A stretch of DNA of 64,000 bases from Gamsiella multidivaricata. Lineage: Eukaryota > Mortierellomycota > Mortierellomycetes > Mortierellales > Mortierellaceae. The notes below the pieces were generated by a model. That model searched no databases and was not told the DNA's origin. It worked only from the letters and a program-made list of their open reading frames with translations. Made by a program: the position numbers and the translations under genes. Positions 21,815 to 35,234 of this stretch are shown piece by piece. The stretch is taken from assembly GCF_025024155.1 (NCBI RefSeq), contig NW_026251711.1, forward strand, positions 62,001 through 126,000, given 5' to 3'. How positions within the stretch are numbered: position 1 is the stretch's first letter; each line of letters starts with the position of its first letter.

Positions 21815-22569
21815 GAGAAAGAAAGAGAGCGATGTCCATCTTAGATATTCCCCCTGACTGCATTCACACTTACTCTTACGCTTTCGTGCGCCTATCTTTT
21901 GTACCATTTCCTTTGTTTTCTTTGTTCTTTGTTCCTTCTTATCCTTCAGAGCTATCCGATCCAATACAAGACAAACTGCATTTTCTTAATGGCCGTCTTT
22001 GACCGCAGTGTGTGTATGAAGGAGAGAGCAAGGGGACGATGTACATGACATGACATAACATGACATGTCCATAGGGAGTCGTATCATTCGTATGTCTGCC
22101 TCGTCCGCCCCGCATTTGCGCCACCAATTCTGGCATGGTTCAATTGGACACTGGACTAGGATGGATGGACACCGGTGCGCAATTGCAATTGCAGGCGATT
22201 GAAGCAACCAAAAAGGGGGGCCTGAACAAGGGACCACGCCCCACTCTCTATCTTTCTTTCTCTCTCTCTCTCTTTCTTTCCTCCTCCCTCCCCTTGCTCT
22301 CGCTGCTCCACATCCTTCAACCTCCCTGTCCCTCTTATCTACCAGCGTCCATCAGGAAGGCATCCTGTGAGAACACGACCATCTATGCTCCGCTTTCACT
22401 CTGGAATCAACTTTTTGTCTCGCTCGCTCATCACCCCATCTGATCCCTGCTCTTCTATAGCCTTCCAGCCTCACTCTCGTTTCCGCAACTTCAGGTCTAT
22501 CCCTGATTTTGGCTGCCACCTTGTTTGGAGTGAAGGACGAATCGAGTGTCTCCAGCTCGGCATGCGGCG
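21815..22569. other. Intergenic region with CATG-rich repeats and a CT-rich promoter tract
   Basis: Holds the 3' end of the GNL3-N gene, a short ACATGACATG-type repeat (about 22029-22068) and a CT-rich tract (about 22240-22300) likely to belong to the promoter or 5' UTR of the exonuclease gene that follows. Confidence 0.5.
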
Positions 22570-25500
22570 ATGTCTCGTCGTCCAGCTCTAACGATGCCCG
22601 TCACCAAATCGTCCCTCAGTGGAAACGCCTCTCCCTTTGTGCCAAATGGACTATCGCATGAGAAGCATTCTCAGCTTCCATATCCTCAACAACCACAGCA
22701 GGAGCAGTACCCGGTGGAGTTATTCTTGGACTTGACTTCACAGGCGCTACCACCGGCTGTACCAGCATCAGGAGGAGTCTCAATAGGAGGAACAGCAGCA
22801 GGTGGTGCGAATTCCGTACAAAGAAACGGTCGGCGACAGGCAACTTTCAACCTTTCTGAAGAATGTATGTGGTTATTTGCAGTTTTGCTTATTACCATGT
22901 GGTTCATGAGGAAATGCTTCTTTGTTTTGTGGTCAATATATGTTGTGGAATGTGGATAATGAAGTAGCCACCCCTTCCTCATTTTATAGCCCATTTCTTC
23001 CCCTCGAATTACCTTTCTTTTGTTTCGACTATGCTATGTGATTATTATCTCTAGGGATCCGCCAAGTCGTCTCCGAAAACAATGCCTTCCTGCTCGGCCA
23101 GCACCTCTTGACAACCTACTCCAATATCGACACCTATCGTCGCGAATTTTCCTCTGGGGCCGTCGAGCGCATCCAACACGCCATGGCCTCAGCCATGCGA
23201 CGGCACCCCGACCCGACTATGTTTATCATTAATTCTCTGATATGTGTAGGCACTGTGGCAGGATTTAAGAATCTGGATGCGGATTTCGAGTTGGCGATCT
23301 CGGATTTCTTGGTTGCGGCCTTGCAAGACTTTATGACGTGGTATCATGAGCATCCTCAGGATAGGAAGACAGCATTGAAGGAAGGGAGCGGAGCAATGGG
23401 ATTGACTAAACCGCCAAAGGCACAGGCAGGAACAGGAACAGAGTCCGAGGAGCCGGAGGTGTTATCCTCAGGATTTCATTTCGACGAGGACTTTTTACTA
23501 CACGCAGGACCTACAACTGAAATAGAGAACGATCTTATTATATTGGAAGACAAGACTCCTGCTCCTGCTCCTGCTCCCGCTCCGACGACGATGGCAATGA
23601 CGAATAATAGACCGAGTGCGATGATGGTGCAGCCAAAGCCCGTCCGAGCGCAGAATACTGGATCTTCGCTCCTAAGCCTGCTGGACGATGATGTCGGCAA
23701 ACCCAATCTGCTACAAATGGCCGTACTTCGACCCATGGTTATGGACTTGATCGACCTCTCAGACGACAATGAGCAGATGGATTTTGTGGCACCAATATCG
23801 TCCTGGACAACGACGGAACCGGGCACACCCGGGTCGAGCTGCGATAATTCTTTCCGGATCATAAACTTAGATGATGATATGATGGGAGATCGTGAGGACG
23901 GTGCGGCAATGCAGGTTAATTTGACGCAGCTGAAGAAGGCGAATCGGATCCTAGAAGAACAGAATTTGCATACAGACAATTCAGATTGCGAGGGAGTTAG
24001 AGATGTCGAAGATTTGAACGTGTCGCTCATTGTCTTTGATAGTCGAGTCCAAAACAACAAGGAAGATGAGTCCCTTCGAAATGAAAATGATCCCAAGGCC
24101 GATAAAACCTCGCAGGACCAGAAGCACCAAGGAGCTGACGACGAGAACGAAGAACAAGGATTGGTGATCCAGCGACGACACCTAGAAAAGCTGCTGGATG
24201 AGATGGTTGGTGGTAAGAACGTGCTACAGGTCTACGCGTCCTTAGACACCCTCGAGATGCGATCGATCCTTATGGAGCCGGCCAAGGAGGGCGGTGGAGA
24301 GACCTACGGTTGGATGCTTTCCCGGCTGCTGTATGAAAAGAAGCGGTTTCAGGAATCTGCAACGGTCATCTTTGAGTACCTGCAACCATCTCGTGGAATT
24401 CCGTCCGTACCGAATTTGTCGTCGACTTTGAATTTGACGTCCTCAACGTCCGAAGGATGGGCACATCCGATCGCGATCCGAAGGTATTTAGGGCTAAATC
24501 GTCTTCCCTCTTCCACCTCCTCCACTATCTCGTCCTCACCATCTCCCTCGGCGTCTCCATCGAAACCAACGGCGGCAAGCAAAACCAAGGCCCCAGTATA
24601 CCAACTTCCTCGCGAGACACGCATCGTTTTCGTGAATTCATCCACCCAATTACCCACCCTCTCGGCCGCGCTTCGTTCATCAACCAGGGTTGGAATGGAT
24701 ACAGAATGGTTGCCGCACATTCAAGAATATATGGGTCTACGACCGGCAACCAGGACCGCGATCTTGCAGTTGTCTTGTGAATCGGACTCAACGGCTTATA
24801 TTGTGGACACAATCGCGTTCAAGGAGTCCACAGATCGGGGGGCAGGGCTCGTGCAAGTGATCGGCGAGTTTTTGCATGATTCGAAGGTCGTTAAGATAGG
24901 TAGGAATGAGCGTGGGTTGGCTGTATAGCGCAACGGGAAAATGACAACATTTATGGCTGGTTAACACTCTCTTTTTTGATTTCGAATCTCCAGCGTACGA
25001 TTGGGATGGAGATCGGGATCTGCTGGAAGCGACCTTTCCGCTGATCCACCAACAACCATATCGCCCTCAGAGTTTCATGGACCTGAAGTATCTCTGGTTT
25101 CGTTCACTTGATGGCCCAACGCCATCAACGCCGCAAGAGGACAAATCTCAAATGGCTTCGTATCTGCCATCACCCGTATCATCGTCCTCGTCAACGTCGT
25201 CATTATCGTCGTCCTCAACATTTTCGTCGTCATCTTCACCAACGTCTCTACCATCACCAGCATTACCATTACTAAAGAATGGAAAGGGACAATGGGCGAA
25301 CTACCCGGCTGTTCAGGATATGTATCAGCTCACGGGGGGGCTATCGGGGATGTTGACGAAACTCTGTGGATACCGCTTGAACAAGACACAGCAGTGCAGT
25401 CATTGGGAACAGCGGCCTCTCACCCGTGAGCAGGAGATCTATGCAGGTGAGCCAAGCTCGCAATTGATGTCCAGGAACGAGGAAAGGTATCGAAGCAATG

Positions 25501-25618
25501 GTTCTAATACAATGTTTGCGGTAATTCTGCGCTGATGTTTTGTATAGCTGTGGACGCCTGGTGTCTGCTGGATATATATGCAGTACTGGAAAAGATGGAG
25601 AAGTTGGAAAAGATATAA
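22570..25618 (+). CDS. Mut-7/EXD3-like 3'-5' exonuclease (DEDDy family, 887 aa)
   Basis: Exons 22570-22864, 23055-24899, 24994-25446, 25548-25618; phases agree. The exonuclease core begins near residue 620: TRIVFVNSSTQLPTL, then VGMDTEW (Exo I, D and E), VVKIAYDWDGDRDLL (Exo II, D, rebuilt across the third intron) and YAAVDAWCLLDIY (Exo III, Y...D, rebuilt across the last intron). This set defines DEDDy exonucleases of the WRN/Mut-7/EXD family, which trim RNA or DNA 3' ends. A long N-terminal region is helical at first (WIRQVVSENNAFLLGQHLL) and then acidic and disordered, with an Ala/Pro repeat near 23565. A Ser-rich loop is inserted between Exo II and III (about 25170-25255). A GTG upstream at 22546 is not needed; ATG at 22570 is used. 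Convergent with the LRR gene. Confidence 0.85.
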
Positions 25619-25894
25619 CGCCCGATTGGCTTTGTAATATAGTATAGTTATTAAATAACAAGCGTTCATATTCTATCGACAATGACCATTCTCTGTGGAT
25701 GTTGTCTTTCTTCATCACCGTCGTTGTTGCTGTTCTTCGACGATGGTTATGTTGGATATACTATTAGTTTTGCCACGCTGTGCTGTATCATTTGTAAACG
25801 ATAAAAAAAGATAAAAAAAAAAGTCTGTTCTTTGAAGAGAACCGCTCTTCCGCTCCTCTGCCTTTGACGCTTTCCGCTTTGTGGACGAGCACTT

Positions 25895-28800
25895 TCACTG
25901 GCCGAGACCGCTATTCCTCCGTGCCTGCTGCTCCTCACTATCCATCTCTGCAAGAACCTTGAGCCAATTCGAACCAGCCTCATTCCTCATCGCCTCAATC
26001 TTGCGCCTATACGCTTCTGCACCGCCTTCGTCCGAGGAGGAGCAGTTCGATCCGGCCGGGGATGGCAGTTTCTGATCCCCAAACTCATGATGATGTCCAT
26101 GTCCATGTCCATGCGAGAGGGAGGGTTTCTTGAGGATTCCACGTGAAGGGGTGGTGCCGCTCTGGTGTTGGTGATGACTCCGATGGCTGTGATCGGTCTG
26201 GACCTGCAAAGAGCTCATGGACCGCTCTAGTTCTGCAAGTCGATGGACATGGCGGGTATCTCTGCACTTCTTAGCATCACTCCCGTCGTTGTGATACCCG
26301 TTGGTACGGTTATGATCCCCTGCAAAGCTGACAATCCCCTGGTTCTTCTTCTTGACTACTTTCTTCTTAGGCTTCTTCTCCGGATCGGCCTCCTCTGCAT
26401 GGTTAGCTGTCGTCGATGTTGTCTTCTTCTTGGAGTTCTTCTTGCCAATCGCAGCAGGCGAGCCCAAGACTTTGGAGTATGCAACATCGTTATGGTTGCT
26501 GGAATCATCGCCGTAGTCACTAACACCATCCTCATTATGATCCTCATCATCCTCATGATCACTGTCCAAGTTCACGACGCGCTTGACCCTCCTTGCAGAC
26601 TTGACCAGTTTCTTCTTTACTAACTTTTGGGGTTGACCTGAGTTCGCGCCCGGGGAAGTTGTTGCTGCTAACCCATTCTCGTTACCTCGTCCCACAGTTC
26701 CAATACTTCCTGTCCGGATATCATCGTCCTGATGGTGCGTCGATGTTGTGTTCGGTGATGATGAGGACGAGAAGCCTGCGGGCCGGGTGATGCGTGGGGG
26801 TGGCGGGGCAAGCTCCTTGGCGAAGGTGGCCGTCGGAGCCGAGGCCGCGGGTATATTGGCCAGGTTGACGACGTTGATGCTCGCGAGTGTCGTTGAGAAG
26901 GCGGATGGACTCATTTTAGCGAGTGTGCTCTTTTCGACGAATGAGGCGAATGTGCCGTCCAGGAGCAGGTCGTGTCCGTTCGCCCGGAAGACCATCAGGA
27001 TCTCAAGGCGGTATTTTGGCTATAAAGCAAAAAAAAAAAAAAGAGGGGGGGGGGGGCGTGGATTAGAAAATTGTCCACTCTGAGGAATAAAGAGAGTGCA
27101 GGAAAAGCAAATAAAGGCACCAACTCAGTGTTTACCTGCGTCTCGCAGAAGGGGTTCATGTCGGCCCAGATCTCGCGAATACCTGGTAGGGCCGCCAATC
27201 GACCGATCTCGGCCGCTTCCTTCAAGTGATTTTCGCGGACATCGACCTTCTCTAGATTCCACAACCTCTCCAGTCCACAAAGACTCTCCAGTCGGTTTCC
27301 TCTTAGATCCAGGACCGCAATGTTGCCAAGAATTTGGTAGATCGTATGTACACTCGACAACATGTTGTACGACAAGTTCAGGTCATGGAGGTTATGCAGA
27401 TGGATCAGTCCTGGTGGCGGTGAGATCAACAAGTTGTGGGAAAGATCTAGCGTGACAATCGCCTGTGAGTGCGAGAACGTGTCGTTGTTCTGCAGGGCCG
27501 GCAGGGCGTTATCCGAGACGGACAGGTGGCGAAGGACTGGCCACATATTCAGCGATTTCAGGATCGCATCCTCGTCCTCGCTCGTGGCGTCGGCTCCCGC
27601 GATCAGTGAGGGTGACAGTGGCGACGTTGGCTGTGAGCTCTCTGCCGAGGAGGATCCCGAGCCCGCCGATCCTGAACCTAGCCGACGAGCCTTCGTGGCC
27701 ATGGATGCATCCTTGAGTGCCTCTCTCTGCTCCTGCCGGATCAAGACCGCACGGTTCTGTTCCCTCGAGACGCGCTGTCGTCGACGCCTCTCGCTCTCAA
27801 CCACGGCGGTGACGATCACGTCATGGACGTCCTCGATGCTTGCCTGGATGACAACCAAGGATTTCAGCTGGGGCATGAGTGACTCCCAGCCCTGGACAGA
27901 CCGCGGCGGGATCTTATGCAGTTCTAAGTGAGTGAGAGCCGAAAATGTTGCGGCCAACGGAAGCATGGGCTGTTGCAGTTGCTTTGAGGATCCGGAAGAA
28001 AGTTCATGCGACTGACCATTATTCAACAGATACAAAATCCCGTCGCCTCTGTAGTGTTCGATCCGTCCTTTTCCAGGGGTGTCCAGTCCGGGGGGGATCT
28101 TGGCCACAAGCCGAAGGCCGACGATCTGTTTTAAGAACTTGTGGATAAAGTGCACGTCGTCTGCGATGGTGAGAGTGCTTGCTTTGGACGAAGCCGCGTT
28201 GGACCATTGTTTCCATCCGGTGATCAGTGTCAGTGTCGAAAGTGCTGTTGAAGAGAAGGACCGAATTGACTGTGGACGCGTTGCATTCGGCGGTGGGAAT
28301 GATGAGTACGTTGAGTTATTGTTTCCGTTGGTCCCGCTGGCCGTGCTGTTGAGAACGCGGGGTTTTGAATCACCCACAGCTCTGGGAGTGCTCCCGTCCC
28401 AACCTTCAATCTCGATCCCTTCGAGCTCGAACCGGTCAAGGAGATAGAGGAGGTAATAGAGATCTAGTGGGAAGATGGGGGCCTTCAATTGGGCCTGGAG
28501 GTAGAGCTGTCGCTCACGCGGGTTCGAGTCTGCGGGAACTGTCCCCGTCCCATCCCAGGCGCCCTGAAAGGAGTCCCGATCCTGAGCGAGGGTCTGGGGT
28601 CGTCGGTGGTCATTACTCGGTGCTACGGTGTTGACGACTGCAGAACCAACAGACCAGAGCGAGTTGACCATGCCCGAGTATGCGGCGGCCATGGGGTCGG
28701 CTGGTGTGATAAGCGAGCGCACACCCTGGGTTACTGGACTGGAGACATGCTTGTTGTTCTGTATTCCTTTGGTTGATGATGAGCCTTTGTGGACAGCATT

Positions 28801-28902
28801 GCCATGGAGGTCGAGTTCTAGTGGGATGAGCCGTTTCTGGTTGTGGCGGAGATAGTGGGCGAGGGTGCGAACATATTTGTCGCCATCGATAGGCTTGTCC
28901 AT
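25895..28902 (-). CDS. Leucine-rich-repeat protein (963 aa)
   Basis: Exons complement(25895..27019, 27136..28902); the intron has a long pyrimidine tract (C run then T run) before CTTTATAG. After a low-complexity first half, residues about 460-590 form SDS22-like repeats: LRHLSVSDNALPAL, IVTLDLSHNLLISPPPGL, LHDLNLSYNMLSSV, IAVLDLRGNRLESLCGLE, LEKVDVRENHL. They end with an LRR cap (GIREIWADMNPFCETQ) that continues across the intron as PKYRLEILMVFRANGHDLLLDG, a layout seen in fungal LRR-cap proteins of unclear role. The C-terminal third is disordered: Lys-rich (KKNSKKKTTS, KKPKKKVVKKKN) and then His-rich (HGHGHGHH). Such repeats mediate protein-protein contacts; partner unknown. The start MDKPIDGDKYVRTLAHYLRH looks conserved. 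Confidence 0.8.
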
Positions 28903-30094
28903 GGAAGCAAGCGTGTCCTTCCTTGGGCTGTGGTGTGTGGTTCTGGTTTGCTGTTTGTTGTTCCTCGGAGGAAGCGATTTGATTAAGAAGAGGATCTAAT
29001 CTTTAAAGATGGAATGATGAGAGATCAGCGACGAGACACAACAAACTGGGGAAGTTGCAGGTGTTCCTTCCAAGGCAAAGTAAGGCGGTGTTTTTTCCAA
29101 GTGTTCATTACAGGTATTGGTATGTTTGGTATGCTCGGTATGCGCGGTTACTGCTTCCTCTTGTTTTCTGGTTCGCTCGCTTCTATTCCTGCGCGCAAAG
29201 TGTCAGGCTATGTGTCAATGGGAGAAGAGAGAAGAGAGAAGAGAGAAGAGGAAAGAGAGGAGGATGAAAGAAAGAAGAGTGGCCTTATCGACCCGTTCGC
29301 CTTTTCCTTTGACCATACCATGAACCATGCCATGTCTCCCGCTCAGCCTTAGCAGCAACTGGAGCCGCTTCATCTTTTCTGAGTGTGATATCACTTTTGT
29401 TGTGTTGTTTTGCCCATTCATTCAGTTAAAATGGAGATACACAGCACATGGGTCCATAGTCCGCATTATCTTTCTTATGAAAAAGTGCTATCGTGGATGG
29501 GTGGGATATTTATACCATCGGTCCCTGAAGAGTGCTCTCATCTGGGGGTTGGGCTACTTGCATCTTTCGTATCTTCGGTATGAATATGTAATGTGAGTCT
29601 CTTTTGGTTCCTTGGAGTGAGTGGGATCCAATTCAAGTCTTTTTTGGTCTTCATCTTCTTCAGAGCAAACACTCGCTCAGCCATGATAGCCTACACCAAA
29701 GGACAAGACAAGGCACAGAACGGATAGATAAGTAACGGAAAAAAATAGACACGTTTGTATGTGTTGTTGTTCTTTTGCAATCTTGAAGTGTAGATCGATC
29801 ACATCATCGTCTTGCGCTGTAAGTGGATTTCGGTGCAGCACCAGCAAGGAATACTAGCGACTAAGCCTTGCTGCATCCCTTTTTTTTTTTTTGTGCAGGA
29901 ATGACAAATGACGCCCATTGCGCCCTTCATGTGTTTTCTGCTTGAACCCTGGCTCACCACAAAGCATTCGTCAATGTCACAGCAGCAGTACACTGATAGA
30001 GATGAATTGGAGCAAAATAATATATTCATTTCCAATGAGTTCCAGGCACTGCTGTGCAACTTGTGAGTGTATTTGTTGCCGTTCATTTCCGCCT
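28903..30094. other. Intergenic region, nothing recognised
   Basis: It contains the LRR gene's upstream region, a purine-rich GAGAAGAGA tract (about 29220-29270), a T run (29879-29892) and the gamma-glutamyltransferase 3' flank. No ORF has motifs or family resemblance. Confidence 0.5.
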
Positions 30095-32594
30095 TTAGTA
30101 TCCCGCAGCAATGCCATGCTTCCTCGAGTCACTGGCCGCATAGATCAACTTGTCCTCGGCACGCATTACAGCCTGCACCTCAGCCTTGGCCAACAGAATA
30201 TCGGAAACTGTAACGTTGTGGCCGCGTGTTGACAAGAACTTGATGTCCGAGGAAGAGTAGCCGGACTCAATATCGACCACATTCGGCATCAGTTGATGGT
30301 GCACCCTCGGTGCCTCGACCGCCTCCATCACATTGTATCTGTGATTATACATATTCAGCATAGTCTGTTGAATATGCGATAAAACGGAAGGAGAAAAAAA
30401 AAGGTAGTAAACGTTAGCAACCTGTCAATAGTCGACCTAAGGAGGACAGAATTGGTGACAAAGGAAGAGCATTACCTGGAGCACAGACGTAAGAATACGA
30501 GACCCGCCGCTCCCGCCGAGCGCCAGTTCAAACTTCCCATCCCTCTCAACAATCGTCGGCACACACGACGACAATGGCCGCTTTCCAGGCTCCGGGTAAT
30601 TATACGGCGAAGGATACAACCCAAATGCATTAGGCGTGCCCGGAATTGAAAAGTCATCCATCTCGTCGTTCAGAATAATACCCGTTTTGGGATCCAACAA
30701 CTTCGAGCCAAAGACCAGGTTCACGGTCGAGGTCAGCGCCACAGCCATATCATCTTGATCCACTGTCGACATGTGTGTCGTACCATGATTATCAATCGGA
30801 CCCCAGTGTGGGTTGTAGTACTCAACGGGGAAGGTCTGGGCATCTGAGATGTTGGCGCGGACCTGGGCCGCAGTGTCCTTGGAGATGATGCTCAGGATCG
30901 TGTCCTCCATCTCTGTAAAGTCAGGGTCGCCTAGCTCCGTCCTTTGCGCGTATCCGACTGACATATTTCAAGATTGAACCCCAGAATAGGTTAGCTATCC
31001 ATACTACAGCCCAAAGATAAGGCAAAGAGCGCATGCTGAACAAAGCAAACCACTTACACTTCATGGCCTCGACAAGACGATGGACTTCAATATTGGCGTT
31101 CTCCTTGTACCGTCCCAACTCATATCTCTCCAGAATATTCAATATACTGAGCAAGATTGGTCCGCTAGTCGGTGCTGGAGTTGTATACACCTTGCGTCCC
31201 TGATAATATCCGACCATCGGTTTCTTGATCAATGGCTTATATGCCTCCATATCCTTTATCGTCAAAATCCCGCCGTTCTTCTGAATATAATCGACCATAT
31301 TCTCCGCGATCTCTCCCGTATAGAACGCATCCGCACCCTGATTTCCAATCTTCTCCAACGTATCTGCGAGCGCCCCGCGCTTGATCCACTGACCCTCCCG
31401 CAGCACCGTCCCATTCGGTGCAAATACTGCTGCCCAATCTGGCTCTGTTTCCATCATCATCTTGTAGATCTGCAGGCGCTTCGCTAGTTCTGGACCAACA
31501 GCCCACCCTTCTCTCGCCATCTTGACCGAAGGTGCGAACAATCTCTTCCAGGACAACTTTCCATATCGCTTGTGGGCTAACTCTAATCCGCGGATCTCGC
31601 CGGGCACGGCGACGGAAAGACCGCCCTTCTGGGCGAGAATGGGATCCTTTTTGTACATGTTAGGATGGGCATCTGCGGGGGCTGTTTCGCGGAAATCGAT
31701 GACCTCGACAGTGCCATTAGGCAGGCGGACGGTCATGAAGCCGCCTCCACCGATGCCTGCGGAGAACATGTTGACGGTTCCAATGCAGAGACATGAGGCA
31801 ATCGCAGCATCCATGGCGTTACCGCCGTCCCTTAGGACTGCATAGATGGTGAAGACGTTTTTGTTAGAACTTGTGCACAGGGATAGGGTTTATTACGCAA
31901 TTGGCCACAACGTTCCCAGTAGGACAGACATAACTCGGTCTGCATTAGCGGGAGTCATACACGCCGTTATTCATAAATCACAGCAGCAGTTCAGGTACAG
32001 AACATGATCTTCCTCCCCCCCCCCCCTAAATTTGCAATGCGGGATATGCCGTTTACCTTGGACACCAATCTCGGAACAATGGATCTCCTCGGTTGCAACA
32101 GCCCCATGCTTAGCCTTGACCAGGCTAGGCGTGTTCTTTTCCACCGCTATAAAAAAAATACGCATTATCACGAGTTCAGTCAGTCCCAATTGCTTCTCAC
32201 GCTCTCAGGCACAAGCTGCATTAATTCCATAAGCGGGTAAGAAAAGAAAGATGGAAACAAACGACGGGGGAAAACACATACTGGGAGCAGAACCAATCTT
32301 CCTGACAAGTGCGACAGCGAGAATGATCAAGAGTATGCCTGAGATCGAGGTCAAGGCCACAATGATCTTCTTGCGTGCGTCGCTGGACAGTCCATGCTTT
32401 GACCCAGGTCGTTTGCTTCCTCCGCTTCCAATGGGGGTCCCATTATTGTTGTTAAGCTGCGAGGAGCGGCGTGGATTGCCGCCGAGTAGGGCTGTGCGTT
32501 CGGTATCATCGTGTGAGGTCAAGGGTCTGGAAGCTTGACCGAGCTCTGCGGAGGAGAGCTGGTCCGATCGGTCACTGTGGGCGTTGCTAGACAT
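30095..32594 (-). CDS. Gamma-glutamyltransferase (glutathione hydrolase), membrane anchored
   Basis: Five exons, complement(30095..30364, 30476..30957, 31058..31837, 32057..32146, 32282..32594), 644 aa, all junctions in phase. It cleaves the gamma-glutamyl bond of glutathione and transfers the glutamyl group, starting glutathione breakdown. A Ser/Asn-rich cytosolic tail leads to one membrane segment (IIVALTSISGILLIILAVALV, residues about 78-98), so it is a type II membrane protein with its catalytic domain in the vacuole or outside. Motifs: DGGNAMDAAIAS, GIGGGGFM, RETAPADA, VPGEIRG, GYAQRTELGDPDF, and the autoprocessing site HGTTHMSTVD whose first Thr of TTH becomes the nucleophile. SGGSRI and YNHRYNVMEAVEAPRVHHQ follow in the small subunit. 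Length matches the family. Confidence 0.95.
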
Positions 32595-33216
32595 CGTATA
32601 TCTGAATGGATTAAGGGACTATGAAGATCCAGACAGACAGACAGACAAGTGCTCAATTGCTGTGAGAACCAATTGGTACAAAAGGAATGAAGTGTGAAGT
32701 GATGTAACCGTTGTAGGTGCGAAGGTGCGAATGGGAATGGGCAATGGGTGAAGTGGAATGTAAGGAACTAGAATGTCGAAGGTATACAGTGCAGCAGCAG
32801 CGGCAGCAGAGCAGACCAAGGACCGAGAAAACAGCAGGAGTCCGGCGAGAAGAAGGTGAATAGGTGTCAAGGGAAGTGAAAAGTGTCAATCGACGCACTT
32901 GTTCTTATTTTCTTTTACTTTGATGTCGAATGACCACTCAAACATTTCATCGGCAGAAAAGGGTCGCTTTGATTTCCAAAAATGGATGAACGCACAAAGT
33001 GCATTTGTCAGGCCGCCAACTAAAGACGACAAAGAACCCTGCCACAGGAGTGCTCTTGGCTCGTTAGCTCCATCAATCCAAGCCGTATATAGAAGGGCAG
33101 GAAAAGAGCGCAACTACACGCGTTATGGCTGCGCACAAGACACTACTCGTTCTTTTTTTTTTTTTATTATTATTATCTAGTGAAAGTCAATATGGTACAA
33201 GCATGGATGTGTTCGC
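32595..33216. other. Intergenic region between gamma-glutamyltransferase and the first peptide transporter
   Basis: Holds the gamma-glutamyltransferase promoter and the 3' flank of the transporter. A TATA-like TATATA sequence lies near 33078-33090 and a TTA/ATT-rich 3' flank at 33155-33180. No gene is supported. Confidence 0.45.
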
Positions 33217-35047
33217 CTAGGCATCGTCTTCGAACTGCGCAGGATGATAGTACTTCTGAACAGCGTACTCCTTCTCCTTAGAGATACGAGCAGCCTCGTT
33301 GATCGAAGGACGGTTCTTGCGAGGAGTATAAAAGTACGAGGCAATGCAGTAAAGGATGAATCCGAACATTCCAATACCAGAGTAAGCCCAGCCCTTGGTG
33401 CCCGAGGACAATTCAGCCCTGGCAAAAGGAGGCTCGAGGATCATAATCAAGATCGAACCCAAGGAGGTCGAGAGGAGCCAGAACGAGGTGGAGACGGCAC
33501 GGAACTGGCGACCAGCTTCGATGTAGGTGAACTGGACACCGGTGGGCGAGCACAGGGCCTCACCGAGGGTGAGGACGAACCACTGAGGGAACTGCAACCA
33601 GGCAGAGTAGCACTGCTCGCAGTAGCTGCCGTCATAATCGGCAGCCTTGTTGATATCGCGACCAGACTCGAGGAAAGCCTTCTCGATCATGGGAGCGAGC
33701 CCGGCGGAGATGCAGAAAGACAGGACAATGAAGAAGAAACCGGCAGCCATACGACGCTGGGGGCCGAAGTTCCATCCACGGCGGGCGCAAAAAGGATAGA
33801 CGAAACCGGCCAACAAAGGCAGAATGATGAGAATCAAGATAGTGTTGATGGTTCCGAACTGAGCAGACTGGACATAGAGCTTCTGGGGATCCTTGCCTCC
33901 AAAAATGGCACCGTTCATGAGGTAGTACTGGTTCGCCCACTCGTTCGAGTTCTGGTTGTACAACATCCAGCAGAAAGCGAAGGGGATGACGACAGGGACG
34001 AGGACAAGACCGAAGTCGCGGCACTCCTCAACAAACACACCACCGTACTCCTCCTCTGCAAAGTTGAGCCAGTGACCCTTGGCCTGGCGCTCAGCAGCGG
34101 TGGCGGCACGATAGCGGGTGGCAGCGAGGATCGTAGCCTTGAGGGCCTTGAGGGGAAGGAACTCACCCAGTGGGGGAACAATGCGGTAGAAGCGATGACC
34201 GGCGGCGAAGATAGCCAAGGCCAAGGCAAAGACGATGGTGGGGAGCAAGAAGGCTCCAGCGTAGCAAGTATCCTGGCCGTAGCATTGCAATTTGGTCAAT
34301 TCAGGGACGACGAACTGGGTGATGAGGCCACCAAGGTTGATGGCGATGTAGAAGACGTTGAAGAAGACATCCTTGGCTGCCTCCTGGGAAGGGAGGTACT
34401 GGTCACCACCATGGGAGGAAACACAGGGTTTAATACCACCGGTACCGATGGCGATGATGAGCATGGGCAGGAAGGTCAAGAAATTGGAGACCTGCCCGAC
34501 AGCTCCGATCAAGTTGGGGATGGCGAATACGGTAACCATGATCATACCAATGAGGTAGATGATTGAGAAGGAGATAATGGTCCACCTGTGACAAGATGTT
34601 ATCAAGGAAGGATTAGATAAACTACTCCTGTCTAAGCTGTAATATTCATGGACATGCAGTGCATCATGCTACTTACCATTTGCCCAAGAAGGAATCTGAA
34701 AGGGCAGCACCGATCAAGGGGAAGAAGTAAGCCAACATAGTAAATGCCGTTGAGAAGACCTTGGCATCGACAACGGTCATTCCACTGATGAGGCGGAAGT
34801 ACTTGTTCAAGTTGGGCTGCACACCGTAGTAGCAGAAGCGCTCCCCAAACTCGTTGGGCAAGATGAAGAAGACGGCCTTTGGCATCTTGTTGGGGTTCTT
34901 CAACAGCTGGGCATCGAGCTCAGCGTTCAGACGGGCCTCCAACTCGAGCAACTCCTTCTCATGGTCGGTCAACAGATCCAGAGCCGAGATCTCTGGCTTC
35001 TCGAGGTTGGCAATCTCATGTGCCTGGATATCACGCTTTTCAGCCAT
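33217..35047 (-). CDS. ptr2: POT-family proton-coupled peptide transporter, copy A (579 aa)
   Basis: Exons complement(33217..34585, 34677..35047). It imports di- and tripeptides with protons across the plasma membrane. Exon 1 carries a charged cytosolic N-terminus and the POT signature E-R-F-x-Y-Y (NEFGERFCYYGVQPNL). Exon 2 carries GTGGIKPCVSSHGGDQY, the second POT signature (NVFYIAINLGGL), and about a dozen hydrophobic segments, with long loops as in fungal Ptr2. It ends VQKYYHPAQFEDDA. A TATA box sits at 35227-35234. An inverted, mosaic second copy lies at 52768-54559. The antisense strand has a long open frame that is only a shadow of the high-GC third positions. Confidence 0.95.
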
Positions 35048-35226
35048 GATATGTGTCTGTGGTGGTGAAGGTGGCGACGGGCGACCTGAGTGGAGGATGT
35101 AAGCTGAGAGTGGTTGTTGCTGACTAACCGCGACAGAGGATGAGGGAGGGAGAAGTAGAGGCTGGAGTAAGGTTGGAGAGGAGTTTTCACTAGGGAAGCA
35201 AAACGAAGATGGGGAGTCGGTGTGCC

Positions 35227-35234
35227 TTTATAAG
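35227..35234 (-). promoter_or_regulatory. TATA box of ptr2 copy A
   Basis: On the minus strand CCTTATAAAGG lies about 180 bp upstream of the start at 35047. Copy B has no counterpart at this distance, so the two copies have different promoters. Confidence 0.5.

Noticed and set aside
33244..34566. 440-codon plus-strand ORF
   Set aside because: Antisense shadow of the transporter gene, caused by C-rich third codon positions; the translated product has no family features while the other strand has all POT motifs.
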